Shown piece after piece: positions 32,469-43,301 of a stretch of 64,000 nucleotides of DNA. The first letter of the stretch is position 1; every line of letters starts with the position of its first letter. Origin of the DNA: Macrophomina tecta (Eukaryota; Ascomycota; Dothideomycetes; Botryosphaeriales; Botryosphaeriaceae). The stretch covers positions 372,001 through 436,000 of the forward strand of contig JAKSGN010000010.1 in the NCBI GenBank assembly GCA_024180945.1, written 5' to 3'. The notes under the pieces were generated by a model. That model was not told where the DNA came from and searched no databases. It saw only the letters and a list, made by a program, of their open reading frames with translations. The translations under genes and the position numbers were made by a program.

Positions 32469-32473
32469 GAAAC

Positions 32474-33114
32474 GTACCACTTCCACCCGTTTGCGAAGAG
32501 AAACTATGCGAAATTCGTGATTTTAACGTACCTTATTACGAGCTAATTCTCCGCTAAGGCTTTGTACTCTATAAAGCTGCGATTTTGAGCGCCAAAGCTA
32601 AGGAACGTAAAATCGATTTTGCTTGGGGTCCTGTTTTCAGAGTTTTGCTTCTGTTAATAACTAGAATATTACCCTTTCCGCCGAAGTCATTAAGCTAGGC
32701 CGTAGAAGAAAAGTAAGCCTTCGATGTTATAACTGCATTAAAGTGGTCCTAAAGCGTGGATGATAAAGGCGGTGACGATTGCGTTTCCGCTGTGAGGTGG
32801 TGCTTCGTAAGCAGAAATTACAAAAATTAATTATAGTGACACGAATAAACTATGTACATAATTAGACGTCTGTAGAGGCGGCAGGAGTATTTTAAGATAG
32901 TGGCGGTATTATGAGTGGAAAGGAACTTATTCGGAATTATGTGATGTGCATATCTATACTTATTACTGATCACACCAAACATGGTTAGAAACTATGTTAT
33001 TATATGCCGACCTGTTTCGAAATTCTTCCCAAGAGTAAGTTAGAATAATAATTCGTACTGTTGGTGAAGGCCCTGATTGGCAAATGTTAAGATAATACGG
33101 TTACTATCTCGAAA
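32474..33114. other. AT-rich intergenic DNA
   Basis: No gene is recognised. The stretch is AT-rich with many stops on all frames. Confidence 0.4.
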
Positions 33115-34494
33115 TTAGATGCTACTCTGATGCTTACGCTTTCGCCCTACATCACTAGTTCCAGAAGACACGGAAGTATCTGGAGTGGCATCTTCAGGCG
33201 CCACTATGCCTGGCTCCTCATTACTTTCCGGAGACTCCGCCGATTGATCCAGCCCGCAATTGAAAATCTCCTGGGATAGTCCGGTCTGCTCTGAGGATAC
33301 CGATGCCGGCCGCTGCGATACAGCGAAATTGACGTTAGGAGGTATTTCATCGATGGCGGAGCAGATGCGGCGAAAGTGCTGCGGCACCCATCTCTCATAG
33401 ATGTTCTTGACAAACTTATAGCTCTTCCATCTGTCCCTCCCATTCTGGACCGTGAAGTCGAATGCGTCAATAGCCTGGCGATAGTAGGTAGTCTCTTTGC
33501 CTTTGATCACTGGATAGTAGCCGTATATCCGCACCATTCGATGGTCGTGAGAGATGGCGAAGCCGAGGATGGTTCGCTGAAGCTCCTCCTCGCGGTTCAC
33601 GAGCCTGAAAAGCTCGACCACCGCTCGCACCGCGATCCCCATGCTATGAGCATTCTGACGGTCAGCCACGTCGAGTGCCGCAGTACCGCACTTCACCTCG
33701 CAGGTGAGGAATGGGAAGTACATCAGAGAAGTAGCCTTGAATACGGACTCGTCTTCCAGGTCGCCAATAAATGGCTCGAGCCTCCGGGTGTGCTCCTCAG
33801 TAAACTTGTCCCACCTGAATCCGACAGAGAAGTCCGGTTTTGGTTTTGGACCATAAATCTTGACTGAGGCGCTCCAAGTCTCATCCGTACTCTCAATCAA
33901 GTAATCGAGATGGGTCGCACCCTCTGCTACTAGCTGCTCTGCCGAAGGGACAATCAGCAGTGCGATGTCCCGGACAACCCTCGCCTCATTTTTGTTCTCA
34001 ATGTTACGACACGTGGACTTGAACAGACGGTCGCAAAACAGTGAGACTTGGGGCACGGTTTGTTCGGCCTCAAAAAGGGAGATATACATCTCCACACTAG
34101 CGTCCGCGACGCCATCCTCATCATCATGCATGAAAACGCCATACTTCGCAATGTGTTGTTTGTACAAGGGGTTCTGATACTGAACGGAGCTCGACGTTGT
34201 GTTGGAATTGCTAACCGAGTCTGCCCCCAGCGCTTGACGGCGGAGGGAGGACGATGAAGACTTCTTCCTGGCAAGAAGATGGTTCATTGTCGGATCAGGT
34301 CTAGAGAAACTCCTTGGCCAGTAGTTGTGCCTTCGCCAGTAGTCGACGGGATCGCTGCAGTCGTCGCTGCGAGGCTCTACGTTGGTGGGTGTCCGTCGAA
34401 TTCGCTTTTTGGAGGGCTCGGAGATATGACTTGTGGATTCGTGGCTGTCGTGCAGCTCTCGCTTTCGAACCGTGCCTCGCGCTGGCTGCGACAT
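33115..34494 (-). CDS. DUF7924-like protein (possible PD-(D/E)XK fold), 459 aa
   Basis: A single-exon minus-strand gene. The frame is open to 34578, but the first ATG is 34494 (MSQPARG), taken as the start. The N-terminal 130 residues are basic and low-complexity (nuclear-type). The conserved domain, about residues 190-400, reads PKPDFSVGFR, MYFPFLTCEVKCG, ADRQNAHSM, ISHDHRMVRIYGYYPV and FVKNIYERWVP. This matches a large fungal family labelled DUF7924 that is common in accessory regions. The Asp of KPDF and the E-x-K of TCEVKC are arranged as in PD-(D/E)XK nucleases, so a nuclease-like fold is plausible. That is inference. The tail is Ser/Glu-rich and ends in basic RKRKHQ. No lesion is visible. 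Confidence 0.8.
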   Translation of the reverse strand: MSQPARGTVRKRELHDSHESTSHISEPSKKRIRRTPTNVEPRSDDCSDPVDYWRRHNYWPRSFSRPDPTMNHLLARKKSSSSSLRRQALGADSVSNSNTTSSSVQYQNPLYKQHIAKYGVFMHDDEDGVADASVEMYISLFEAEQTVPQVSLFCDRLFKSTCRNIENKNEARVVRDIALLIVPSAEQLVAEGATHLDYLIESTDETWSASVKIYGPKPKPDFSVGFRWDKFTEEHTRRLEPFIGDLEDESVFKATSLMYFPFLTCEVKCGTAALDVADRQNAHSMGIAVRAVVELFRLVNREEELQRTILGFAISHDHRMVRIYGYYPVIKGKETTYYRQAIDAFDFTVQNGRDRWKSYKFVKNIYERWVPQHFRRICSAIDEIPPNVNFAVSQRPASVSSEQTGLSQEIFNCGLDQSAESPESNEEPGIVAPEDATPDTSVSSGTSDVGRKRKHQSSI

Positions 34495-35410
34495 TCTTAG
34501 CTTTATCGTGCAATGGCGACAACGGTGGCATACGCGTGTCGCTGACACCCCGCCACCCTTAGGGGAAGAAGCCCGCAACCGTCGGGAAACGCTCTGATCC
34601 TGAGCCTGCTGTAGGCGTCCGCTCCTGCGAAGAGGCGGCGGTAACTCCCTTGGAATACTCTGCGGCTCGTTTTCTTAGCGACGTCAGCGACTGACAGGAG
34701 CGACTTGGATCTTGGGAAACTACCAGGACGCGCGACACGAGGCGCGTTGTCGTTGTTGCGAGCCATGTTGGGCGGGTAGCGGGCGCAAGATGTATGCGCT
34801 TTCTCGGATGACACAAGGTGATGATGGTGGAGACATGGCGGTGCTTGACTAGCCAGCCCGTGTTACCGGCTAATCTAATGGCCGGCCGGGTCACAGCGTT
34901 CGACCGGTCCGTGCGCCCCCACATCACCACATCGCCATGTCCCCGCCCCGGCCCTCGCAGGCCACCCCACCTCCTGGGCCTCAGACCGCCACTCTCCTTG
35001 GAGCGCAAGACGGCCGCGGGCTTTGACTGGGTCCATCCTGCTCTCATCGTATTCCCTTTCGGACGAGGCGCCCAAGCACTAGTTAGCGGAGTATCATGCC
35101 ATCGGGTTGCACCGCCATGCGGGTCCCGAGAGAACAACGCTCCGGAGCTCAGCCTTTTGCGGGCTCTCAGTATTCAGACGCATAGGCCGAATGCATCGCA
35201 CAACATATTTCATATCTGCCTGGGCGCAAGTGGGCTGGCGCCACCTCTTGTCCGACCCGCATGCTGCTGGAGGATGGTTGCATCCTGCTCGCTGCCCATA
35301 AACAACGCACTACTTCTGCGCTGAAGACTCTGGCGGGAAGCGGTTTATTGACGTCAGGAAATGCAAACCCTTACTAGTGATAGTTCCCGGAGCCAGGCGA
35401 TTGCGCACAC
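34495..35410. other. Upstream of the DUF7924-like gene; GC-rich
   Basis: Both strands have long open frames because of high GC, but none has a recognised domain. It probably contains the promoter of the minus-strand gene ending at 33115. Confidence 0.35.
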
Positions 35411-36351
35411 TCACTCCGCCACGCGCTTCCACCGCCTCGTTCCCAATTCTAGTCGCACATGTCGCTTTGTCACCAGCATAATGCCACCCTCTGGAGGATA
35501 TGAAGACATTCGCGCACTCGGGCAAACAATAGATCCGTAACGAAAAGTGAAAATAACGGAGTGGGAGTGGATCTGACTGATTAATAGAGCATGCCGTTCG
35601 TCTGTCCCACCCCGAAGCGTGGGTGAAGGTCGTACTAATGCCAGAGGAAGGGCTCCTGAACAGCCGCCACCGTCGATGCGAAACCACAACGCAAGCATAT
35701 TGAGCCATTCATTAAGGTAGGAATATTCTATAAGAGAGAACTGACTGTCTTCCCCAAGAGTAGTTATGTGCGTGGTGTATTCAACCTCCACGTCGCAAGG
35801 TGGATAACCTTCTGAGCCTTGCACGTACGAGACGGCTTGTTGCTTCTTTTGTGAGAAATACACCTCAAAGATGATAGACCAATATAACAGACAAGTCTTA
35901 GCGTGATGGTTATACCAGCATCTTTGGTGGTCTGATCTGTAGCTTGCGATGGATTCTAGCATTGAGTGTGCAACTTTGAAAGCTGCATTCATGTACGGGA
36001 AGCCACCCCACATAGTGTTTTCCGCCCTTCATCGGCCAAGAAGCGACTGCAGTCGTAGGGGTGACTAAAAAGATAGTGAAGTATTCCGCCTCTTTGAAAT
36101 TCCTGGGAAATAGAGGCGTACTGACGTCGAGTTACACAGGACTCCATGTAATATTCGTAGCCCGGACATTCGCTGTCGCCACACGACTTCTTCTTGGTGC
36201 TGGAAGGGACACTGAATTGCCGTGTTTCAAGCGACATTACCCGCCAGTCGGACGGGTGCACTGTTTTTTTGTGGTGTTTGGAATTGCAAAATATGCCAAG
36301 CATCTTTGCATTTGGTAAGCAAGCAAGGAAGATGTAAATATTTATTAACAT
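35411..36351 (-). pseudogene. Unrecognised gene with probable frameshift
   Basis: ATG 36351 opens a frame with a hydrophobic start (INIYIFLACLP), a CGDSECPGYEYYMESC cysteine segment and LHYLFSHPYDCSRFLADEG. Just after DEGRK, near 36015, the frame closes. A neighbouring frame continues with MWGGFPYMNAAFKVAHSM and WSIIFEVYFSQKKQQ to a stop at 35411. The join falls in AAAACACTATG, so a single-base indel is likely. The N-terminal hydrophobic segment could be a signal peptide. No family is recognised. Two unrelated chance frames remain possible. Confidence 0.35.
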
Positions 36352-36673
36352 ATCATGATATCGACTAACTTCTGGCCGCTTTGGGACCGGTAAAAAGGTC
36401 TCATTGCGATATTTAGCGTTTCATGGCATTCAAATCACTTGAGGAGAGATACGTGAAGCAGACCTTCACCTCGTATAAACCGAGTAAGAATTTGTTTTGC
36501 TCCGGCTTGAGGTTTGTAATGGACGTGGCTGAATTGAGAGTCATCGAAGTGGAACAGCGCCAACTTGACCTGCGGCAGGCTTCCAGAGCTCAGAAAACAC
36601 TTCCGGAAAAACTGGAGTTATAGTGAGGAATAGCTGACACCATGAGATATCTCAATCGCGAGACAGGAGGACC
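36352..36673. other. Divergent spacer
   Basis: It lies between the minus-strand gene at 35411-36351 and the plus-strand gene starting at 36674. No motif is claimed. Confidence 0.35.
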
Positions 36674-37796
36674 ATGCGGCCAATCGGAGTCATCAACAAT
36701 GCTCCTCCTTGGGCAAAGACGACCGGGCCCAATGGCATGAAGACCCACACGTCCGCACCTTCAACTCGCCTGCTTCCCGAATCGAGTACCTTTCACAGTT
36801 TCACGCAGCCCATTCCAACCCCCGGGCCTGTGAGAGTGCAGGGGTGGGCGATGCCTAATTATTTGCAGTTCATGACGTTCTACCACATCGGGAGAAGAGG
36901 CAGGATCCTCCAGCCGCGTGCGACAGTCCCACATACTGAAGCGGCGCTATGGAGTAGTATCATATCACAGGCCCATGCAGATTTTCCACAAGGCTCCGTC
37001 TATTTTATGCTCCTCACTCGATCCCTTAAAGGCAGCTCATGGCTCCTATATTCCACACCCACATCATGGCCATATCCAGCAGATCCTCAGGCAGAGCCCG
37101 TAGTTCCATCGAATAGGCTCCTTTGTATAGTACCTTCTATCCCCTGGAAGGCTCGTTATAGAAATCTCTACCTGTCAAATCAAGGATATCTGCGCGACGA
37201 TTCTCAGGTTCTTTGTGACCTATACTGTAGCTGGTGTATGGAAGGGATCATTTATGCGAAGGGAGAAAAGGGGGAGACCCAAGCATCTCTTCATACTGAG
37301 CGCAACCTCTCGTTGGAGTTCTACTTCTACGGGGCAAAAACGCGCGACGCGGGCTTCCAAGACGCCGTCACTGATGCGATGACTGATCAATTTACCCGGC
37401 ATCCCCAGCTCCTCCTGGATCAGAACCACGCCGATAAGGTTTACAAACGCACTAGGGAAAAAAGACAAGTTACGGCTTCTTCTCCTCACGGCCGTGACTT
37501 CCCACCTGGCTTGGAATTCTCTAAAGGACCTGTTCGACCATACTGAACCGGACGAGTTCCATCAGGACGTCGTAACCGCTGCGCGTCCTTTGAGTGACGA
37601 GGAAAGGAGGGATATTGAACAGGTACATTGCGATCTCTTATCGGATGCGGTACACGGACCGGCCCATTTTGATAACGTTCTCCTCAGAAGAGGACGGAAG
37701 AAATCCCACCCGTGGGTGGCTAATCCGTACCTCTTTCATCAGCATGGAGAGGGAGACTGCCCAGCACGCTCATCATGCCAGCCAACGAGCACGTGA
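36674..37796 (+). pseudogene. Unrecognised fungal protein split by an A6 frameshift
   Basis: ATG 36674 opens a 290-codon frame with a coherent globular region: YLQFMTFYHIGRRGR, LTRSLKGSSWLLYSTP, LCDLYCSWCMEGIIYAKG, then DAMTDQFTRHPQLLLDQNH. At 37458-37463 (six A) the frame must shift by +1, after which LRLLLLTAVTSHLAWNSLKD and DEERRDIEQVHCDLLSDA follow to a stop at 37796. The two halves read naturally as one protein of about 375 residues, so either one extra A is present (mutation or sequencing error) or the gene is dead. I do not recognise a named domain. It converges with the small minus-strand gene at 38023. Confidence 0.5.
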
Positions 37797-38022
37797 AATT
37801 CAGCGAGCAACACAACTACATTCAACTTCCTGAGTAGCTCGTATAATCAATTTGATAAGAAATACCGTCCCATTGTTTATAAGAGAAAGACCTGCCCATG
37901 ATTCTTGGATCGCCACGCGAGGGTCTTCGATCAAGCGAGTGGCCGACATGGGGCTGCGTTTGCCGCCCGCATGCAGATCCAAGAGCACGTTCGGGGGACT
38001 TAAGAGGAGGTGGCGAAGCTTC
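37797..38022 (-). other. Possible out-of-frame extension of the next gene
   Basis: Immediately after the stop of the 38023-38533 gene, a different minus-strand frame reads LSTHEKLRHLLLSPP and LLDLHAGGKRSPMSATRL, which looks like coding sequence. It may be a 3' continuation lost by frameshift. Confidence 0.3.
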
Positions 38023-38533
38023 TCATGGGTCGAGAGGGCCCGCAGAGTCCTTGACCGGGTCGTAGTACTTTGATGATTGCGAGTCAGATACCGGTGTATT
38101 AGTCACAGCAGTTGCATCGCGGCGTTCTGCGGGGATTAGAAAAGTCGGTGTACCGAGACTGTTTAATACTTACTTTTTAATTCGTAATACAGGGCTTGCT
38201 TCATCCTCCATTCGAAGATGTCTTTCCCAATCCGTTCAAGCCCTTGTTGCTGCACGAGCCAATTGTTGACATTTTCGTGGGCGATTTTCATGACATGGTC
38301 GGGTACTTCCAAGTATGTTTTCATATCGCACTTCGGTACGCCTTTCCATAGGCTCTCATCGAAGGATGCAATCTTCTTCGCTTGGTCCTGGGTGTAATAC
38401 TTTGCACTTATGAGTTTCCATCATCCTCGACGGGTTATGTTTGTCTTACAAGAAACTTTACCCAACTTCTTCTCTCCCAACCTAACCGTTCTATGACCTG
38501 CGCCTTTGGCGCATTGGTACTAATCGGCTCCAT
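38023..38533 (-). CDS. Small three-exon gene, 137 aa, unknown family
   Basis: Exons 38533-38450, 38399-38174 and 38126-38023 on the minus strand are joined by introns of 50 and 47 nt. These have good borders (GTAAGA...AAG and GTAAGT...CAG) and matching phases, and give one uninterrupted frame from ATG to TGA. The protein reads APKAQVIERLGWERRSW, KIASFDESLWKGVPKCDMKT, HVMKIAHENVNNWLVQQQ, IFEWRMKQALYYELK, then a Ser/Thr-rich tail. It is mostly helical and charged, with no signal peptide or membrane helix. Two of the three exons are too short to show as open frames. I do not recognise the family. A frame just downstream (37797-38022) looks like lost coding sequence, so the native protein may have been longer. 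Confidence 0.65.
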
Positions 38534-40152
38534 TACTAGGTTATCGAGACCTCTAAGAAAGAGGGAGGTGGTTAAGAGAAAGAAATAACTGCTTCTAACT
38601 TAATACGACCTCCGTTGAGTCATCGGGAACATCCACATACGGCGAGCGCTACGAGCGGAAACAGGCTTCTACAGGCAGGGATTCCCATTCGCTGGACATC
38701 GAATTCTGGACCCACATATGGCCTGACAAGATGGGCAAGCGCCGGGAGAGACCGAGAGAATAAGAAAATTACGGTGAGGGTGGCTGCGCGATTTTATTTT
38801 GGGCAGTCTCCACAGTCGGACGCGCCGACATGCATTGACAACGCTTGCGGCCGAGAGAGACCGAGAGACCGAGAAAACCAGCCCTAAGATTAGCCTCCCC
38901 CTGCGCGTTCATTATCAGCCAACCGTCCTGTGTATACGCAGGGGGGCGCTGCAATTAATTGCCAGCGCAGTGCTTGGCAGCCAGGTATCTAGTAATGTGA
39001 TAGGTCGCTAAGGATGTTGTTGCATAACTCCTTTCTGCCAACCATCTGATGATGCAGCATTCGTCCGTACGTACAAAATGCAACCGTGTACATCTGCTAG
39101 CAGTGGGTTCAAGGGTGATCTGTAGCCTAAAAGACCGAAAGACCGAAAGACCAAGAGACTTGGCAAGGTGCTGATTGCTGTGCAACATCCCCACAGTTGC
39201 TGCATGCAAGCTATCGTCCCGGCAGCGCCATCCCAGCAGCCTGCTTTAGCCTAGCCGTTGGAAGGTGGCCTGGACGCGCTCATCTCGTTTCGCCCATCCT
39301 TCTCGCCCCTTTTTCGACCTTTTGCTCTGACCCAGCGTCTCTTTGCGCTCAAACCACTTACATCCTATACCGCCGTGCGAAGTTCGTACCCAAGCACTGA
39401 AGCCCACCATTTGTTGGTCTTCTGCTCGTCCGCCCTACTTTTCGGACGTGCAGCCGTTGTGAGCCTGTTTTGAGCCTCGATGTTGCATGTTAAGTCAGTT
39501 CGGCAGCATCTACGTTTCCTGCAAAAACCTCCGGGGTTGGAACCTCCCTGGGCCGACGATGGGCCCTGCAGCCAAGTCAGTACGTCACTGAATAACCCAC
39601 GTACCGGTTTCGAGAGAGGCCTGAGAACTCGCTCATCAGAAGCAGATCCGCCTTTCAGGATATACTCCACATGTGACTCAAGAGAAAACCGCTTGGGGAC
39701 TATGTTTTCATCTGAGGCGACGCGGGCGCGGTCGAGCAGCGTTTGTGATTCACGCTTGCCTGCAAAGCCGGATGGACTGTTGTCTTCCGGTCATTCGCGC
39801 TTTCTTCAGCAGGCCCCTGGTAACATGGAAGAGCTCTAGCGGACGCTCAAGTAGCTCGCGTGACCGCACAGGGACGAACAGTGATTCAATGTGCGCTGCG
39901 TACAATGATTTTAGTCGTTGCTGCACGCTTCGGCATACTTGAAGTGGCAGACTTGTGTCGTAGAGATAATCTTCTCCACCCCTGGATATTAACTAGCGAT
40001 ATGAAGCGGACGCATCCCCATATTTACTCTGGTATGTCGGCGCTTCTACTATCTCCAAGAGACATCCGTAGACTCGCACTTTCGTCACCATTTAGGGAGG
40101 GTAGAGAATTTCGTGGCACATTCACTCTCACTTCGCCGAACATTTGGCATAC
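38534..40152. other. 1.6-kb stretch without a recognised gene
   Basis: Short purine repeats of the GACCGAGAGA or GACCGAAAGA type occur near 38745-38875 and 39130-39160. No protein domain is seen. Confidence 0.4.
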
Positions 40153-40250
40153 GACAAATTACTGAAATGTCACATTTTCGAAAATTATTTACCGAAATAT
40201 TAAAGTATTTACCGAAATGTCAGGTAAAATTTTTAAAAACTAATAAAATA
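40153..40250 (+). repeat. Relic of a MULE terminal repeat
   Basis: ATACGACAAATTACTGAAAT and the following TGTCACATTTT match the termini of the MULE copies at 43567, 46631 and 50287. The remainder is diverged and AT-rich. Confidence 0.6.
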
Positions 40251-41451
40251 TTTATTCTTTTTTACTACTTATATTTAAGTATATAGTAGTTTTTAATATA
40301 TTTTTAAGTTTTATTTTCTACTTTTAACTATCTACAATATTGTTATTGTTATTGTTATTGTTATTGTTATTGTTATTGTTTAACGTCCGTGTAGAGTCAG
40401 TGACTATTACAGACGGCCTAGGGCAATCTATATAGAGTCGGTATTTAGGTACGTGAGTATTTCAGTAAAATAGCGTGGCGTAGGCCAAGGGGCGTAACAG
40501 AACAAAAGAAATAAAGGTAGTAGAGTAGAAAGATAGTAAACTAGTAAAATAGTGAAGAATAAGGAGCGGCGCGTATCTACGTATTTAGTCTTCCGCCGAA
40601 GAGAGTCCTAGGATCCATTTACGCGTGGAAATCCGTGTTTGTTCGAGGTAGTCTAGGGTAGGTTCTAGGCTAAATTCGGTGTTTAGAAGTAGGTTTAAGC
40701 TAGGGTTTTTAGTTCCTAGTTTTTCCCTAAGCTCCTGTCGTTCTATGTCGTAGTAGGGGCATTCAAGAAAAAGGTGTTTAGGGGTTTGTTTAGCATTATT
40801 CGAGCAGGGACATCTATCCGTTTCGCTCCGGTTAAACCTATAAAGATAGGATCTAAAGTATCCGTGTCCTATCTTTAGCTGGTATAAGGCGCTAATCGTA
40901 TTTCTCTTTTTAGGGAGGGCGTAGATCTTTTTCCTTATTTTTTAACGGTATTAGCGTAGGTAACCGGTTTTAGAGCTTTTCTCTTAGCTTTTCGTAGCTT
41001 TTAAATACCATTCCTGTATAAGCGGTATTTTATTAAGTATTCCGTAAAATGCTAGGCTAGTTTCGCTTATATTAGAGGTGGTTTTAGTTGCCTCTTTAGC
41101 TAAATAATCGGCTCGTTCGTTTCCGTGGATTTTTAGGTATTCTAGGACCTATTAAAGAATTACTAAATTACCCCTTTTAAGTAGAATTTTACTAGCGTTT
41201 ATAGCCCTTATAACGTAGCCTTATTCTAGGTTTTTCGAAGAAGTTTTAAGCTAGTAGAGAGCTGCCTAGTTATTCGTATAAACTATAATATTTTAAAACG
41301 CGTAGTCGTTTTATACGGCTAGTTTAAGGGCTTGGGTAATAGCCTTAAGTTCGCCGTTATATACGAGGTTACTAGGGCTAATATTATCTATCTTTTCTAG
41401 AACGTAGTTAGTTATTTCGGCTTATTTTTTTTATACTTATATCTACGCCTA

Positions 41452-43301
41452 ACGTATCCCACAAGCGAGCGTGCCACACAAGCGAGTGTGCCACCCAACC
41501 AAGAAAACGCGACACCCTAGCTTCAACCAACAATGCATCAGCCAACCCACGCTCAATCCATCTTACATGAAGCTCAGATAGCTTTAGCGAAGCAAGCTAT
41601 CGATCAAGGCCAAATTCAAAGCAATCGGCTCGCTGCAAAGACGTTTAACGTTAATCGGATGACCCTGAAGCGACGACGCGACAGGATTCCTTCTCGACGC
41701 GATTGCACGCCCAACTCTCGAAAGCTTACTAATATCGAGGAATCAGTTCTTGTCAAACGTGTCCTCGATCTAGATTCGCGAGGATTTCCGCCGCGATTAA
41801 GTGCTGTTGAAGGTATGGCAAATAAGCTACTCGCCGACCGCGCCGGAGGTACCGTTGGCAAGAACTGGCCCTCCAACTTCGTAAGACGGACTCCCGAGCT
41901 AAAAACACGTCTGAATCGAAAGTATGACTATCAGCGAGCTAAATGCGAGGACCCAGAGCTTATCACGCAATGGTTTCAGCTCGTCCAGAACACTATCACG
42001 AAGTATGGGATCGTGAACGGTGACATCTACAACTTCGATGAAGCCGGCTTCCTCATGGGCATGATTGCAGCCGGAATGGTTGTCACAGCATTGGAGCGAC
42101 GCGCTCGACCCAAATCAGTCCAGCCAGGCAATCGCGAGTGGGTTACGGTGATCCAGGGAGTCAACGCCGAGGGCTGGGCGATTCCGCCGTTCGTGATTTT
42201 CAAGGGACAACACCACCTTTCTGCTTGGTACAGCGACGACGTACCAGGCAATTGGGTCATCGCATTAAGCGAAAACGGCTGGACGACGAACGAGCTTGGT
42301 CTGCAGTGGCTGCAGCACTTCGAAAAGCACACAAAGGATCGCACAACTGGAGCATGGCGACTTCTGATTCTTGACGGCCACGCGAGCCACAATTCGGCCG
42401 AATTCGACGCGTTCTGCCAGGAACGCAAGATCATCACGCTCTTCATGCCTGCGCATTCATCGCATCTCCTCCAGCCGCTCGATGTAGGCTGTTTTGCGCC
42501 TCTCAAGAAGGCGTACGGAAAGCAGGTTGAAGAGCTGATGCGATCTCACATCAACCACATCACGAAGCTCGAGTTTCTGCCTGCGTTCAAAACGGCGTTC
42601 GAAGCCGCATTTACGCAGCAGAATATCGTAGGCGGGTTCCGAGGCGCAGGACTGGTCCCGCTCGATCCAGAGGCCGTGATTTCCAAGCTCGATGTCAAGC
42701 TTCGGACGCCGACACGCCCGCAGGCAGAGGCCATAACTTGGGACGCTCAAACACCGCACAACCCAGCTGAATTAGCCTCTCAGACTGAGCTTATTAGGAA
42801 CCGGATTGCAAAGCATCAGAACAGCTCACCAACGCCAATCAACGATGCGCTGAACCAGCTTGCTAAGGGGGCTCAAATGATGGCGCATTCGGCTGTTCTT
42901 CTGCAGGCGGAAGTCGCGAATCTTCAAAAGGCAAACGAGGCCGCAACGCGACGTAAAAAGCGGCAGAAAAAGCGGATTCAGAAGCGAGGGACTCTTACGG
43001 TTCAGGAGGGGCAGTATTTAATCGATGGAGCTGCTGTTAACCAACAGATTTCGCGGGAAACGCGCCAAAGTGGTGCGCAATCGGAGGGGCCAGCGAGAAA
43101 ACGACGGCGATGTGGGCAGTGCGGCGAAACTGGACATAATTCTCGTACATGTCAAAAAGGTGCGGAAACTACTGTAGAATAGCGTACCTATTAGAAATAG
43201 TCGATTTTGCAGGACGTTGCAGAGTTATTTGTACTTAAAGTGGGTTGGGTTTGGTAAGGTGGCACACTCGCTTATGTGGCACGCTCGCTTGTGGGATACG
43301 T
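41452..43301 (+). mobile_element. Fot1/pogo-like DNA transposon, copy 2 (1850 bp)
   Basis: Ends begin ACGTATCCCACAAGCGAGCG like copy 1, but the internal terminal-repeat units read GAGCGTGCCACACAAGCGAG rather than GAGCGGACCACC. TA duplications are at 41450-41451 and 43302-43303. It is inserted in the decayed LINE. Confidence 0.93.
41533..43182 (+). CDS. Fot1/pogo-like transposase, 549 aa (second lineage)
   Basis: A complete frame from ATG 41533 with the same domain order and length as the transposase at 22807-24456. It has an N-terminal DNA-binding region, YNFDEAGFLMG, LLILDGHASH and LLQPLDVGCF as the three catalytic Asp motifs (DD35D), and the C-terminal knuckle CGQCGETGHNSRTC. The two proteins differ at scattered positions throughout (for example FNVNRMTL against YNVARTTL), so they are sister lineages rather than a fresh duplicate. 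The frame and catalytic residues are intact and the sequence is not TpA-rich, in sharp contrast with the RIP-like LINE around it. This marks a younger insertion. Confidence 0.93.
   Translation: MHQPTHAQSILHEAQIALAKQAIDQGQIQSNRLAAKTFNVNRMTLKRRRDRIPSRRDCTPNSRKLTNIEESVLVKRVLDLDSRGFPPRLSAVEGMANKLLADRAGGTVGKNWPSNFVRRTPELKTRLNRKYDYQRAKCEDPELITQWFQLVQNTITKYGIVNGDIYNFDEAGFLMGMIAAGMVVTALERRARPKSVQPGNREWVTVIQGVNAEGWAIPPFVIFKGQHHLSAWYSDDVPGNWVIALSENGWTTNELGLQWLQHFEKHTKDRTTGAWRLLILDGHASHNSAEFDAFCQERKIITLFMPAHSSHLLQPLDVGCFAPLKKAYGKQVEELMRSHINHITKLEFLPAFKTAFEAAFTQQNIVGGFRGAGLVPLDPEAVISKLDVKLRTPTRPQAEAITWDAQTPHNPAELASQTELIRNRIAKHQNSSPTPINDALNQLAKGAQMMAHSAVLLQAEVANLQKANEAATRRKKRQKKRIQKRGTLTVQEGQYLIDGAAVNQQISRETRQSGAQSEGPARKRRRCGQCGETGHNSRTCQKGAETTVE

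Noticed and set aside
34559..35324. Long overlapping frames on both strands
   Set aside because: High GC lengthens open frames; none shows a domain or consistent codon pattern.
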